64,000 nucleotides of DNA from Hoplostethus atlanticus (GCA_034670405.1 JAXDDX010000012.1:1388501-1452500), one strand, 5' to 3'; positions 46,797 to 59,764 are shown, numbered from the stretch's first letter. A program made the numbers and translations. The notes: generated by a model from the sequence alone, not told the origin.

Positions 46797-47001
46797 CCGG
46801 TGATGTAGTGGCAAATGAAAAGATGGCTGAAGTATGAGCAAACCAGCACCAATACAAATACAAGTCACTTATATTTTGGGAAAAACATCAACTTAAAATA
46901 CTCATATTCATATCTAACTGTGGGTGAAGTTAGATGTGGGTGTTGCTGCAAATAACAAGGCTGGTGAAGGGAGTGTAGGTTCACCCTCTACTACATCTCT
47001 G
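46797..47001. mobile_element. MITE-like element, family X copy 1
   Basis: Starts CCGGTGATGTAGTGGCAAAT and ends CTACTACATCTCTG, an imperfect inverted repeat. The same ends, 'gtgatgtagtggtaaat' and 'ctcctctacatccctg', bound 61252-61388, and the left end alone occurs at 63182. No coding sequence; 205 bp. Confidence 0.65.
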
Positions 47002-48944
47002 CTTGGCACCAAGAAAAAATGTGTGTTTGTGTTTATGCCCCGTGTGGAAATAACTGGCATTCACACGAGATGCGATATTTCCACCGCTGCCTTGGAAAAT
47101 GCGTCTGGTCACCCTCAACCCATGCTGTCATGCTCGATGCTCGGAGGGCACGCCCAAAATACAAAACGCATTCCTCAGCCGTATGGATAGGGTTTACAGA
47201 TGCGTGCGGCGGGATGTTTAGGATGTGGCGGCGGGGTCGCGTGCTGTGGCTCTGATGACGCATGGGGCTCGCAACAGCAACCGGGCCGCTCGCGCTTTCA
47301 TGGCTTTTTTTTTTTTTTGCGTGGACGGCAGTTCGACGCGCCTCCTCCTGACTCAGATGCAGCACCTGCAGAGAGAGCGCAGTAGAAACCGTTTGAAGTG
47401 ATGAGGTGCGATGCGAGGAACAGGCCTGACGAAGTGCCCGGCAGCTTCTCTCTCTCTCTGCGTCCTTCTGGACTAAAGACTTCTTGGAGTGCTCTTTATC
47501 TGTCTGTCTCTCTGTCTGTCTCTCTGTCTGTCTCTCTCTCTCGCCATAGAAGTGTTTATCTTACTCTTATCTGGGAACCCTTCCTCTGTCCTTCCTCTTG
47601 ACTTAGCATGCCCACCATACTGTGTTTAGAAAGGGGTCTCAGAAGTGAAGTGACTGACTCATCTGACCACAGACCGATTTACTCACACACACACACACAC
47701 ACAATGTGGAAGTGTGCGATCTGTAGCCCTCAGGTACTCTAAACACACACACGACATGTTGCGTGCTCTCACTCTGTTTAGTCTTTAAAAGTCCAGGAAA
47801 AACGCCCCTCCTTTGAAGCCTCCACGAAGCCAAAGCATGCCTCCCAGCGTCTCCCCCTGCTCCGGGTCTGGAGCTGCTGTGGCCTACATGGATCCAGTTA
47901 AACAGCCTCACTATAGGGACGTTCATATTTTGTCTTTATGGGCGTGTAAAACATTCTGTTTATACTATAATGCACCGCAGAACGGTCTATTAGCCATAAT
48001 AGGCTTCTTGGCAAAGCTCCAATTAATGCATAAAGTAAACAATGTGTGTATTCAGCCCGGCCTGCTAAATGAAACGACAGAGAGGCATTGAGATGCAGGC
48101 GATAAAAGCGGTTTAGGAATAATTCAGTGTCTTGAATTGAATTAGCCGCGTAGCCCCAAGCGGTGCGGAGAGAACATAAAACATAAGATTTGTCAAACGG
48201 ATTTACTTTGCCGTGACTGCTTGGATTCCTTTGGCCACGTCTTCCTGTGATTTCAGGGAAGCACAAAAGCGGCATTCTCTCTTTAACACTGCGTTTTAAT
48301 TGTGTCGCAGCGCTTTTTCTCTACGCCGATGCCTTTGAAAACTACAAAGTCGCTTTTTGAATGACTCAACAAGTTAAACATCCCAGACATCTAAAGTCAC
48401 ACTGGATAAGAGTGTGTGTGCTGGTCAAAGAAATAACACTAAATATTGATTCAAGCTGGGGGGACCGTGGCTGAGGATGTAGCACAGTTTGGCTCCTGGC
48501 TATAGGGGCTTGGCTCGCTGACATTAAAGCGACTCAGCGATAGCTCTATAAGGGCATGGCCCCGTCTCTCCTTCACTGTTGTGACTGTTTCAAAGACTCA
48601 GTTTGAATGCTTTGAGGAACGTTTTCATGCCACAGACCCCCAGGTAGACACACATCAGGCCGTGGACCCCCATTTAATAAGATTTTGTCTCAAGGACCCT
48701 CGTATGGGAAGGTTTTTCTTGCTGTTTCGTATTCAGACCTATGATTGGAGAAGACTAGATTCTCTAGTCGGGATAATCAGTTAAATTGTAGTTGAATTAA
48801 ACTATTCCCCGTTTTTCTGGAGAGCCCTTGAAACCCCCGTCAAGGACCGTTTGATCTACCCTCAAAAACTACAGCAGAAAAGATTGTACTTTGACATTTT
48901 ATTGACCATGGGGCATTTCTGTCTTTGTTTCCCTCCTCCAGGGA

Positions 48945-49062
48945 GGTCAGAGGTCAGGGGCAGTTACAGAACAGCTGGGAGGGATTCAGCGTCTTGCTCA
49001 AAGACACTTCAGCAGGGTGGATGCTTGAACCCGGGACCTCCAGTAGAAGGACTGTGTCTCTA
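48945..49062 (+). repeat. SINE-like repeat, copy 2
   Basis: 'gtcagaggtcaggggcag', 'gattcagcgtcttgctcaaa' and 'gacacttcagcagggtggat' match 31700-31860 in order, continuing with 'gcttgaacccgggacctcc'. Confidence 0.6.
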
Positions 49063-49491
49063 AGGTCAGATACAAGTGGAAACACACACAGACAAACATT
49101 GTGTTCTATTATCCCAAAAAAAAGAGCTAGCATGAAGAATAATCCCACCTGTTGTTTCTGTGTTTTGACCACACCTGTTGAAACCTCGGTCTGGGTGCCT
49201 GTTTCGCATCATCATTACGTATAACAAAAACGACTTTAGCGGTATGATACTTCTGGCCGACTAAGAATATATCACGTAGAGCCGACGGCTGATAAAGACG
49301 TCTGCAGCGAGACAGACCGAGATACAAACGGAGGACAAACCCCTCGAGGAAGTAGAACTAAAATAGACCGGGAGAGAGAGGACACTTTGTAAAATCAGAT
49401 AAGCGCACAAGACATAAACACACAAAACAAAAAACTCTAAAATGCACAAATACATGTGAATATACTTACCCATGCACACCATCATGTGACT

Positions 49492-49517
49492 ACACACACA
49501 CACACACACACACACAC
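49492..49517. repeat. (CA)n microsatellite
   Basis: About 13 CA units. Confidence 0.95.
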
Positions 49518-51577
49518 GAGTGCTGGGGCATCTGGATATCTTTGGCCGGTGTGTATCAGGCAGGCGGAGGTCTGTGAATTCGGATAGGAGTGGCGGAGGT
49601 TCGTCCCCGGGGGAGCCAGCCGTTCCCCTGGCCTGTCTGGAGATAAGACGCCGAACACTCCTCCGAAAAATCCCCCTCTTCTCCCTCCCTCTCTCCCTTC
49701 TGGCTGCCCTCTCTCCACCATCTCAGCCTTATAGCCATCTATTCCTATCTTTCACTCTGTCCTTGCGCTCTCCTCTCCTTCTTCAGTATCTCCTTTACCC
49801 GGCCCCCCCCACTCCTAAACACATCCAGCATTCCAGGGGCCTGAGAGGGTGAAGGCAGGAACGACACGAAAAGTTTGCTTTTCTTTTGGCAGCTTCTCTG
49901 AAATTACAAATGTAGCTTATTTCTGTTGTGTTATTTTGTCGCAGCGTCCAGCTTCTCCACTGTTTAAGGATCTTTTGTTTCCCCCTGAGCGGAAAAAATG
50001 CCAACGGGCCGCAAAACAGACGAAACAAAAACACCCCCGTGGAAAAGCACGCCGCGAGGAATGGCAGCCTCCACTGTTTGTTTTACTGATATAAAAAGAT
50101 TACTTTTCCCTCGCCTCTGAATGAAGTGGTCCGGTGTGACAGTGGCTGAGTTTATGCACCGTGGCGGCATGACAAATTCCTCCATGTTTTGTTGGTTAGC
50201 GTGGGACCTTCAGAAACGGTGACCCCAGACTCACCTCTGCGCGCAACGCTGGGCCCAGGGAACCCACTCGGCCCCAATAATGAGATCATTACCAACAGTT
50301 AATTAAAAGCGATGCGTCTTCTAAAGCTTTGCCCCATATCGCATTGTGTCCGAACAATTGCGTCCCTTGTGGACGTCCGAGGATGAAAGGGTGAGCCAAA
50401 TGGAGGAGAACGCCCATTGTCCTCCTCCTGAGAAACTGTCTTCCCTCGCTTTTTGCCTTTCAATGAATGCTTTGTGTGCGCGCCGGGGTCCGGGGCCGTC
50501 CTCCGGGGGTTCAGAGGGACGGTGCCATGCCGAGCCGAGCTGAGCCGAGCCGAGCCCTGCCCCAGTGTCACCGGGCTGAGGTCTGGGGATGGAGAGAGGC
50601 CTGGTGACTGGGGGGGTTGGTGGGGAAGACCAGAGGGGCCATCGCAACCTCTAGTTTACCCTTAGACAGTGAGAGAGGCAAGGAATCCAGAGCATTAGTT
50701 GATCACCCTAATCACCTTTATTAGGAGTATGACCCAAAGGAGGCTTTTATTTTGATAGATATGGGTCTATCAAATATTATTTATTATGTACTGAAGCCAC
50801 CGATAGCCAATATTTTGATATATTTAATATCTTTGAATTTGACCATGCCAAAAATGTATTAGGGTTTCTTTCTTATTTTATTATTATGTCTCCAAGGAAA
50901 CCCAAACAGATGAATCAGATTTGAAAAAATATATATATTTGTCATTGCAGGTTTTACAGACTGTGTTTATAAGCTATGGTCAGGGAGGAACCGGATGAGG
51001 TGCCAATATCTGATATTTAGCCCAATATTGACTCGATCCATCAGAAAATCGATAAATCTTTCTAACGCTACACTGCAACACCCATCTTTTAACAGAACAA
51101 ATATTTAGGTTCTGATAAACCTTTGACAAAAACATGTAATTGTAGTAATTTGACATTTCTTTTTCCTCGTGTTTTTCTCCTTTTGCTGTAATGAATGAGG
51201 TCTGTGTAGCCTCTGTGTATCCACTGCTTGATATTGCACTGGAATAATCTCAGCTACATATTTTCTGTGTGAGAATATTCTTTCTCCAGACTCCCTTGTA
51301 GAAAATCTTTTTTTTTTTCCCCCTTCTCTCTCTATCTGTATGCACGATAACACTGGCGGACATATGTTCCATAGCTGCGCCTGGTTAGCCCGAGTCTTTA
51401 TCTGTTGTGTGCGCTCTGTCATTCACCCTTGGAAGAGCAATGAATCCTCCAGACAACTATGTTGAAGTTATCTCCCGGTCCGGTGCCACTGGTCCTATCG
51501 CTGAGAGCACGTCTCCGACCTCTACGGGGCCCTGAAAGGACACCATCTGTCCTTTCGCTATTGAGGCAAAGGGAGGA

Positions 51578-51580
<3 letters not shown>

Positions 51581-51615
<35 letters not shown>
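51581..51615. repeat. (GA)n microsatellite
   Basis: About 17 GA units. Confidence 0.97.
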
Positions 51616-51616
<1 letters not shown>

Positions 51617-52885
51617 CCTTCCAGAGATAAGCCCTGGCAATCAGAAGGGAAAACACACAGTTGCGGTGATGAAATAAGGCTTTATTATTGGACAAATATC
51701 ATGGTGAGGTGACTCTTGATCAAAGACTGCACTGTACACCGGACCAGCCTGTCTGAGGTGGTGCAAGCCTTAGCACTCTGTTTACCCTGGCCTTAGATTA
51801 GGAGACGAGCTATGTTATAACTCCTCATATCACGTAACCATAACCTCTCTGTATCTTTTCACTCATTGCACAAGGTCAGTGTCAAGATATTGGTGTTCTC
51901 GATATGATAAAGGAGCCGAACTCTACATAAACTTTGAGTTGAACTTTGAGTTGTTGAATTTCGACCAAAGACGGAAAAGGGAAAAGCAAGAAAATGACAT
52001 GCTGGGAGAGGGAATGCGGAACGCCGGACCCGGAGGAGGATCCGCGCTGTTTGATGAGTGTCTTGGTGACAGGTACAAACAGCACATTAGAGGTGTTTTA
52101 GTATCCGTGGAACCTGTTCCTGTGGCCTGATGCCTCGACGGAGGTTCGTCCCGTTGAGGAGGGTGACAGAGAGCAATGTGCAGAATGCCAAAGGTTCCTC
52201 CTCGTGCAGCCTGCCTCTTAACCCATGTGAAAGGTTTCTGTTGGCCTGTCGGAGAGGCGCGAGGGCCGAGTGCAGGTCTTTTGTCATTCCTCACATTCTT
52301 CTCTGGTACACAAACAGGCTTGAAACTCACCTCGGCGCCTCTTCACCTTCGGCTGCCCCGCAAGGGTGTAATTAGGCCTAACCTCGGCTGTTCGAACAGC
52401 ATAATGACACGGTGTACACGGATCGCGGAGATGTGTTTGTTTCTGGAGAGGATGTGAGATTGGAGAGTTTCCAAGTTTTGAAGTTGGAGTGCATTGAGTG
52501 ACTATGTGGACTCTCATTGGTCCCTTCTGTCTCCAGTGTGTCTCTATGGGATGACACAGCAGGAAGCTGCCTACGTCCTTTCCCCAAGCCTTTACCTGAA
52601 AGCCTCCCCTCCTCCTCATCACCAGGCTAAGGGATGACATCAGCTGGTTAGCATGTTGTTTGGAGGTGTATTTCCAGGCGGGGAGTGGCAGCAAGCAATG
52701 GTCTTTCAACCTGCCTCAAGGTAGTTGTTGAAAGCACAGAAACTCCCAACCCCATATTTAGCTTATACTAGCAGGCGAGAGAAGTGACTCAGACTATTTG
52801 TGACCCTGTCTACCGGAAAAGATATAAAAGCTAGCCATATTGGATGATTTTGTCATTTATCGCTTATGATTTAAATCATCGGTTT

Positions 52886-52990
52886 CGGGGTGTCCTGCTG
52901 ACTCAGCAGTCTGGGGTGCATACCATGTGACCACGACATCCTGGGTTCGAATCCCGCCTGGGGCTTTTGTTGCATGCCTTCCTCATCTCT
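52886..52990 (+). mobile_element. tRNA-derived SINE, head (interrupted)
   Basis: 'ggtgtcctgctgactcagca' (A-box region) and 'catcctgggttcgaatcccg' (B box GGTTCGAATCC at 52944-52954), then 'gcttttgttgcatgccttcc', the recognisable 5' part of a common percomorph tRNA-derived SINE. The expected tail does not follow; the acidic unit copy 2 begins instead, and a matching tail is found at 54535-54605. Confidence 0.8.
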
Positions 52991-54475
52991 CATCATGTCC
53001 ATCTTGTTTTTGTGTTCATGTGTTTGTGTATATTTGTGAATGTTGATGTCTATCTAGGATTTTCTAGAAAGGTTGAAAATGTTTTGGTTTTGGAGGCACT
53101 GGACTCAGTTTCAGTGTCACCTCTTCCAGCAGCATATTGGTGATGAAGAGGTTTGTCAAGCTCACTCATCTCAATGTTCAATCATTTTATGAATCAATGT
53201 CACACAACAAGCAACTGGCGTTTTCACTCATTTATGATAAATAACAAACATTAAACATCCATAACATCAAATATTAAATCACAATTCAACATGTACCATC
53301 TTTGTAGCCAGAGATGTCCATGTAGCAGTGTCTCTTAGAGAAGCAGTCTTCATCATCCTCCTCCTCCTCCTCCTTGCTCCTCTTACAGGAGACTGGCCAG
53401 TCCAGAGAAGATTCCTCTGCTGGGTCCAGCCACGGGACTGGGGAGCCTCCAGCTCACAACAGGGTTGGGAGAGTCCAGATCAGAGTCAAGATCAAACTCT
53501 AGCGGAGCTAGCTCCTCATCCTCATCTTCATCATCAGCATCATAGTTTTCAGAGGTGATGATGATAGGTGGGTCAGACGATTCTTCACTAACTCCTCCTC
53601 CTCCTCCTCCTCTATAGACTCTGAGGATGAGTTTGATGGAGGGTTCTCTTCATCGCTCACCTCAGGAGATTCATCTTCTACCTCACTCTCAGAGAACATG
53701 ACCGGTAGTTGGTTCTCCCAGGGATGTTCAAAGTACCAGACTAAAAGAAGAAAAAGAGAGTTAGTTCATCACCAGTGAAGACGTGGCTCGATGGGCCACA
53801 CACACCCAGTTGTATTCTGATTTGTTTTGCTCCTTTTGTTGTTAGTTTATTAAACACGTATAAACATGTTGAAAACTCACCATACGCTGGATTTAAAAAA
53901 AGGTTGGGTCTCATTTCTACAGTCACAAAGAAGTATAGTCAAAGGCAGTTCAAGTGTCGCTGTTTCAGGTCTTCTTGTTTGTGATTTTGGCTCTGAGATC
54001 AGAAACTCTGCAACATGATGGAGTTCTATAGAATGTTCTTTGTGATGTCATAATGTGAATGTTCAGGCTGTCAGGATTGGTGGATTAGATTTCTAATGCC
54101 ATGATCATGTTATCATATTGATATTGACATTTAATAATATGTGGTATGGCTATACATTTGTTTTCTATATTAATGCTGTGGGCAGACAGAGACATGCAAG
54201 TCCTTTTTGCTGTATCTGTTCTGCTCTTATTGTTGTACCTCAACAACATACAGTCTAGAGGGATTCCCATATAGACCAATAAGTGAGCACTATCTGGCCA
54301 GTAGGTATTACATAGTTGTAACTGGTGTGGGTGGGTCAGGGGAGCCTATGTTGTCTATGATTGACAGGTGATGTCTGGGAAGTGATGTGTAGAAACACCA
54401 CAGAAACACTTCCAATCATCCTCCAATTAACCAAGCAACAACTTGAGTGCATCAGTATCAAAAGGTTTTATACCT
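52990..54475 (-). repeat. Dispersed acidic-gene unit, copy 2 (frameshifted)
   Basis: Nearly identical to 14276-16160 in the same orientation: upstream block, exon 1, intron, exon 2 and downstream flank. It is about 400 bp shorter, mainly because coding repeat units are missing, plus small indels in the flanks. Flanked by apparent SINE head and tail. Confidence 0.85.
53385..53914 (-). pseudogene. Acidic repeat protein, copy 2 (pseudogene)
   Basis: Exon 1 (53881-53914, MRPNLFLNPAY) keeps its ATG and donor. Exon 2 starts at 53740 with the same acceptor and reads the same MFSESEVEDESPEVSDEENP. Near 53566-53571 the plus strand has 'ggtgggtcag' where copy 1 has 'ggtggggtcag'. This one-base loss shifts the frame into a stop at 53508. 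Beyond it the original frame is still readable (ELAPLEFDLDSD, PSRG-type unit) down to about 53385. Only one full repeat unit remains. A broken copy, or a sequencing error at a G run. Confidence 0.7.
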
Positions 54476-54534
54476 GTTCCCTTCCTATGCTTGTCCCAGC
54501 AATAGCCTTAGGTTGTCTGTGTGTGTTGTCCATA

Positions 54535-54605
54535 ATTCTTCCTGTCTCTCTCTGCTTTCGCTGTGTAATAAAGGCAACCATGCTCCCAAAAAATCTTTAA
54601 AAAAA
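54535..54605 (+). mobile_element. SINE tail (separated from its head)
   Basis: 'ttcctgtctctctctgcttt' followed by 'gtaataaaggcaaccatgct' and an A-rich end is the usual 3' part of the SINE whose head is at 52886-52990. Position and orientation fit one SINE split by the acidic unit. Confidence 0.55.
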
Positions 54606-57600
54606 TCATGTTTGATCACCAGTATAAAGCCAGTATCAAAGTATAAAGTATCTAAAGGATGTGCTTTGTTGACATTCAGCATCTTATCACAAATGCATTC
54701 TGTCTCCAGTGTATCTGAGTCACAATTGAAGCAAAATAAGGAAGATGTTTTTCTTGCCCTCACAACCGCTCCATGTTGGTTGGTATTTCAAAGGCACATC
54801 ATTTCCTTCTCTCCAATGAAAAAGTCGTCTAGAGACAGAGGCTTTGAAAGGCTTCCAGCGAATCCTATTAAAGAAATATCATATAATTCAATTCTTTTTT
54901 TCTTCTTTACCAGAGGGGCCCATGTGAACAAAAGTGCTCCGAACCTATTCGTGCAACATCTGTTTGCAATGCTGTCCAATTCTGGGCACTGGGCACCCAA
55001 GAGGAGGAAAAGGAAGACAGTGCTTTTCGTCATCTGATACGGTCCCATTCGCACACAACAAAGCGAGGGGACATAAATCCTCACTTCTTCAATAGGAAAA
55101 TATCTTTTTTTATATTTCCGTCGAGGGGTCACAGTCGGCGTGACATCAATGACGTGTTCACTTTCTGTCTCTCGTTGTGGGACGGCCTTCGGGCCTTTCA
55201 TACGATGGCTTTGTTGGAACCCAGAATGTTTTCCTTTTGTTTCTGTATGGTTTTGTTTCATTCAATAGCGTTCCTGGTCTCCATTGAACTTCCCGTTTCA
55301 AAGAGGCCACAGAGATTTACTGAACTATTTTGTTTAACTTTCCAATTAGGGTGTTCCTTTTTGTTTTTTTTGTTTTTTTTTGTGGAAGACGCATCAGTTT
55401 TCCATTACCTTTCTCCACAACATCCCTAATTGGACAAAGGACAGTGTGCCCGCGAGTCAGGAATATGATGTCACATCGGCCTATAACGTCCTAAACATGA
55501 CAAGGTGGCATTTTTCTACTGGCAAACACATGTCTGCGAAGACCTCTCTCGTTTGTTGTGTCTTCATTAGAAGACATTGGAGATCAGCAAAGAAAACAGA
55601 CAGTGAAAGAAAACAGACATGTGTTGTGTTAAATAGGAGTTATTAGCTCTGAATTAATTACAGTAACAGCTCGTAAACAATGACAGAGGGGTTCACTTTA
55701 GTGTCGACAGTGCATTGTGGAAGTTTGAAGTTCAAATATAATCCCTTTCCCAGCATGTGGGAGTCTGCTTGTCTGTCTGGCAGTGAGAAAAAAGACAGAT
55801 AGAGACAGACTGCAAGACTGCTGACCACACACTGCAGTAGGGGGAACAGGTATGTGGAGGAGGGGGAGGCGCTGGGCTGTGTGCAGGGGGAGTTAATAGG
55901 TGAACGCACAACCCAGTCTTACCTCTCTCCCAGTGAACCTTCAGTTTGAACTGTTGATGTGTTGTTAGGCTAAACCATGGCCAAAGCTATAGCTCCCATT
56001 GGCTGCAGTATGACAATGCTAAAGGCTAAGTTAAGCTGTGCGTTGCGTCGGCCTGATTGATCTGGTGAGGCACGGCAGACAGCTCCAGCTGGAGATCAAA
56101 GGAAAGCCTCTTCTGTGCAGTAGAAGTGGGGGAGAGGGGAGGAGGGAGGTAGGTTGGAGGTGCGTCCCGCCCCCGTCCAACAGTGCCAGATGTTCCCCTC
56201 TCTCCGTGTCCCATCATGCTTGATAATTGCACGGCGCACCGTGGGCTCCGTCCATGCCCCCTTGACATTAAAGTGCAGCGCCTGGCGGGGCGCTGGGCTC
56301 AGCAGAGCTTTGAATTAGCCCCGGCTACAGCAGTTGCACAGGCTCCAGGAAGACAGAGCGTCATACCGCAACAGTCCCTCCACCCACCTCCATAACCCCA
56401 GAGAGGCCCTGAGTGGCCTGCAAGCCCCTAGGCTCAGGGGCATGATCCTGGGCCAATTATGGATCCAGAGCTGGGTGGCTGGTGGTATTAGTAGGACTGG
56501 AAGTGGAGGCGGTGGAGAAAGATGCGTGTGTTTATGTGTGCGTACACTGGAGCATGCATGTTTTTGTGTGCGTGCATGCTGTCCACATTCAACCCCATGT
56601 TTACTGGTGTGCGGCGCATCTCTCGCATCTGAGAGTCCAGCTAGGTTGCGTGTTCGTCCCTCCCTGTTACCGTGTGAGTCACCACCGCCGGCCTCGGGGC
56701 CTGTTCCACTGGCACCAGCCCTCCTCTCTGCATGGCCATCATTATAGGTACGCCGTATCCCAGGCAGCCATGGGGGCTGAAATTAGGGCGTGCAGGGACA
56801 GATAATGACAAGGTAGAGAGGCTGCAGACATGACACCAGCTTTTAGTGTGGCAGACTGGCTCCATGTGTCCAGAGACAGACCCCGCTCCCCTCCCTCCCC
56901 GCTGTCTCCCCCTTCTTCAGCCTCCAGCCTCCGTCCCCTGACCCCCACCTCGCCGGCCAATCTAACCCAATGAGAGGCTCCCCACGCTGGGCTGTCTGGG
57001 TGAGTCAGGTGCCTCCTCTGTCTGTCCTCCAGGGGCCCTCCACAGACAGATGGGAGATGATAAGTGGCTGCAGGTGGTGCAACGGCTGCACACACTCAGC
57101 TGTTGCTATCGCCGATCAAACACACACACACACACACACACATGCGCACACACACACTCACAGCACTCCCTCGCCCAGGCCTAGCTGGTCTGTCATCACC
57201 AGTTGTCCTATCTCCCTCCCCGCAGCCTTAACCTCGGTGCACCTGTACTGCAGGGGATACACACAGAGATAGACCTTGGCCTTGCCTTTATTTGCTCATT
57301 CCCCCTATGTCTCATTCTTTAAAGCCCCGGCTTGTCTCAGATAGTGGTGGCAGTGTGCTGTGTGAACAGTGAGGCCATTGACGACGTATTGATGAATGGA
57401 TCTAGATGTGACCGGGTGGGACGTTGGATGGCAGGTGCTCAGGGGGGCGTTGGGTTGAAGGAGCACTTTGTCACTTGGCGTTAAATCCCTTGGTTGCCTT
57501 TCTGTTGTCATGCCGTGCTTTTACTTGTGTCCATCTTATCAGCATATCATGTTGTACTAAAGCAAGGCTAGAAGTTCATTCAGTAGTAAATCATCTTATT

Positions 57601-58284
57601 GTGTAGTGTGTCAAACACTTCATACCACCTGCACACCTCTGATGTACAACCTTTACAGCAACCCAAAAATGTCGATGAATTACACCGACACTTTGGGCAG
57701 GTTGTGTTTACGTAACCTACAGTGTTGCCGCACCGCAGTTATGTTTTGATTTTTCCCACATTGCCCCACATTGTTTCCAAACACTCGCTTCCCCGAGGCC
57801 GTGTACCCTGTTAAATCACTCACAGAGGCCGTAAACACAGCCGTCTCTCCCATCCAGAGTGAATGAAAGCCAGTTTAACGGCCTTCTGCTGACTCTTGGC
57901 ACGCTCCCGCCTTCCCACCGATGAATGAACACTAATATAATATAAAAAAAGTACGTAACGCTCGCTCCAGTTCCCCCTCCACCCCTCCTCCCATCCTTTC
58001 CTCAGCACACGTGTTATATTGCGGCGTTCACCCGGGAGTCTGTTTGACACGCAGAGGTGTAAGGGAGCTAAGCAGGGCCCGACGGCTGGAGTCGGGCCGT
58101 AAACCTCCCGTCTCCTCACAGATCCCCCCTGAGCCTTTGATGGCATTCGTATGGTAATGCCCCTCTGCTGTCGGAGACTAGGCAAAAGTAATGGAGCAGG
58201 CAGGCACTGTAAATGGGGTCATTGTGCAGGGGATACTATGGCTGTGTGTGTGTGTGTGTGTGTGTGGACGTGGTGGGTGGGGTT

Positions 58285-58410
58285 ATTTCATTTAGCTGAT
58301 GCTGTTCTGCAGAGGGACCTACCATGAGGAAGCAGGTAGGGGTGCAGTGTCTTCAACAGGACACGTGGCTGCTGCTGGATTTGAACCTGACACCTTCCTG
58401 CAGCTCGGCA
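58285..58410 (+). repeat. Teleost retroelement-tail repeat
   Basis: 'catttagctgatgctgttct', 'aggtaggggtgcagtgtctt' and 'gctgctggatttgaacctga' follow the layout of the common fish repeat that contains 'cattttagcagacgc' and 'gatcgaacc'. Confidence 0.55.
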
Positions 58411-58699
58411 ATCTCCATCCGGATCCCCGAGCGGACCGGTGGCACCGTGAAACCGACGGCAGGTTGATTTCTGTCGTCTCACATTGCTAACAGCATGGCT
58501 GCACTGAAGGTTGCCTCTTAACTGAGTAACCCCTTTTCCCAGTCCTCCAGTTAGCTGTCTATTTCCCGTCCAGGATCCATCCCTTACTTATTATTAAAGA
58601 GAAATTCAAGACAAATCGGCGTTTAAAAGCCTGGATCGCCAAAACTATAAAAAAAAACCCTGCCCTGAATGTGTTTTGGTCCCATGGCCTTCATCAGGG

Positions 58700-58760
58700 T
58701 GTGTAGATAAGATAAAACTTTATTGGTCCCTGTGGAGAAACTGGGTTGTCAAAATGAACA
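58700..58760 (+). repeat. 'aactttattggtccc' teleost repeat
   Basis: 'gataagataaaactttattg' then 'gtccctgtggagaaactggg' matches a frequent fish interspersed repeat with that signature. Confidence 0.6.
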
Positions 58761-59764
58761 AGCAGCGGAGAACGAAAAGAAACAGAATATAAACACTTGT
58801 GGGATGCAGCCAAGAATTACAACACAATACAACAAGTAGACTAGGGAAAAAGTATGGATTACTTACATGTATGGATTACTGTGAAATATGTTCTATACAT
58901 CTACATCTTCCTATTGAACAGCACTTTGCAGCTTTTGTTTGGAAAAGTGCTCTATAATTAAAGTTATTATCCTACGTATAGAAACATAAGGTTGTGTAAA
59001 CATGACCTCTGACATAGAGGAACCAGAGGGCCGTGAGCAGGAAACAGATCTGTGAGTTTACAGCGGTAAACACGATGGGATCTGTTTTCCTCCTTTTGCA
59101 TATCCAAGGTTTTGCACGTCACATCGAGGCCGCCGCCTCTTTGATCCGATCTGCAGCACACTGGCTCCCTTGTTCCTGGCAATTAGGATTACATACGCTG
59201 CGGCGTCCGACGCTCTGCCGTCGCAAATACAGAGAGGCGGCTTGTGGAGAGCCGTGGCGTGACGCTCTGTTGTTGAAGCAGGGGGGGAGATAGGATCTGC
59301 GCTCTGATCTCACCGTAATCACATTAGTGGCGTTTGAACTTTGTTTTCTCTCTCGCTGCGGGGATTCACTCTGGCCAAATAAACCTATAGGATGTGTTGT
59401 ATGTACAGGAGATCACAAACTGATGGGCAGCAGATAGAAAACATTGGGGTTTGTTTCATGTCACCCGCCCACCAACCACCACCAACCACCACCACCACCT
59501 TTGTCTCTCTCTCTCTCTCTCTCTCTTTCTTGTTGGTTTTCACCCCGCCACCCCTCCTGCCTCCTTTCTGTCTGTTCTCTCTGCAGGTTATCAGGTCAAA
59601 GTGAAGTACATACCAGTGGGTGCGTTGGCCTTTCCCTGGGAGACAGGGACAGATTATTCCTCTGATGAGAAATGGAGGGAAGAGGACCGAGGCGTAACCC
59701 CCGCTACGCCTCTCGGTCACTTTCTCTCTTTAAAAGTGTTTTGTTTTGGTGCTCGGCGCTCGTC

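Larger units (their letters stand above)
47002..52885. other. Gene-free region
   Basis: No exon recognised. Holds unique blocks that may be conserved regulatory DNA (47900-48260, 50230-50470), repeats at 48615-48715 and 48945-49062, a CA run (49492-49517) and a GA run (51581-51615). Confidence 0.6.

Noticed and set aside
52886-52990. Functional tRNA (B box GGTTCGAATCC)
   Set aside because: The flanking sequence is a known type of fish SINE head, with no tRNA acceptor stem.
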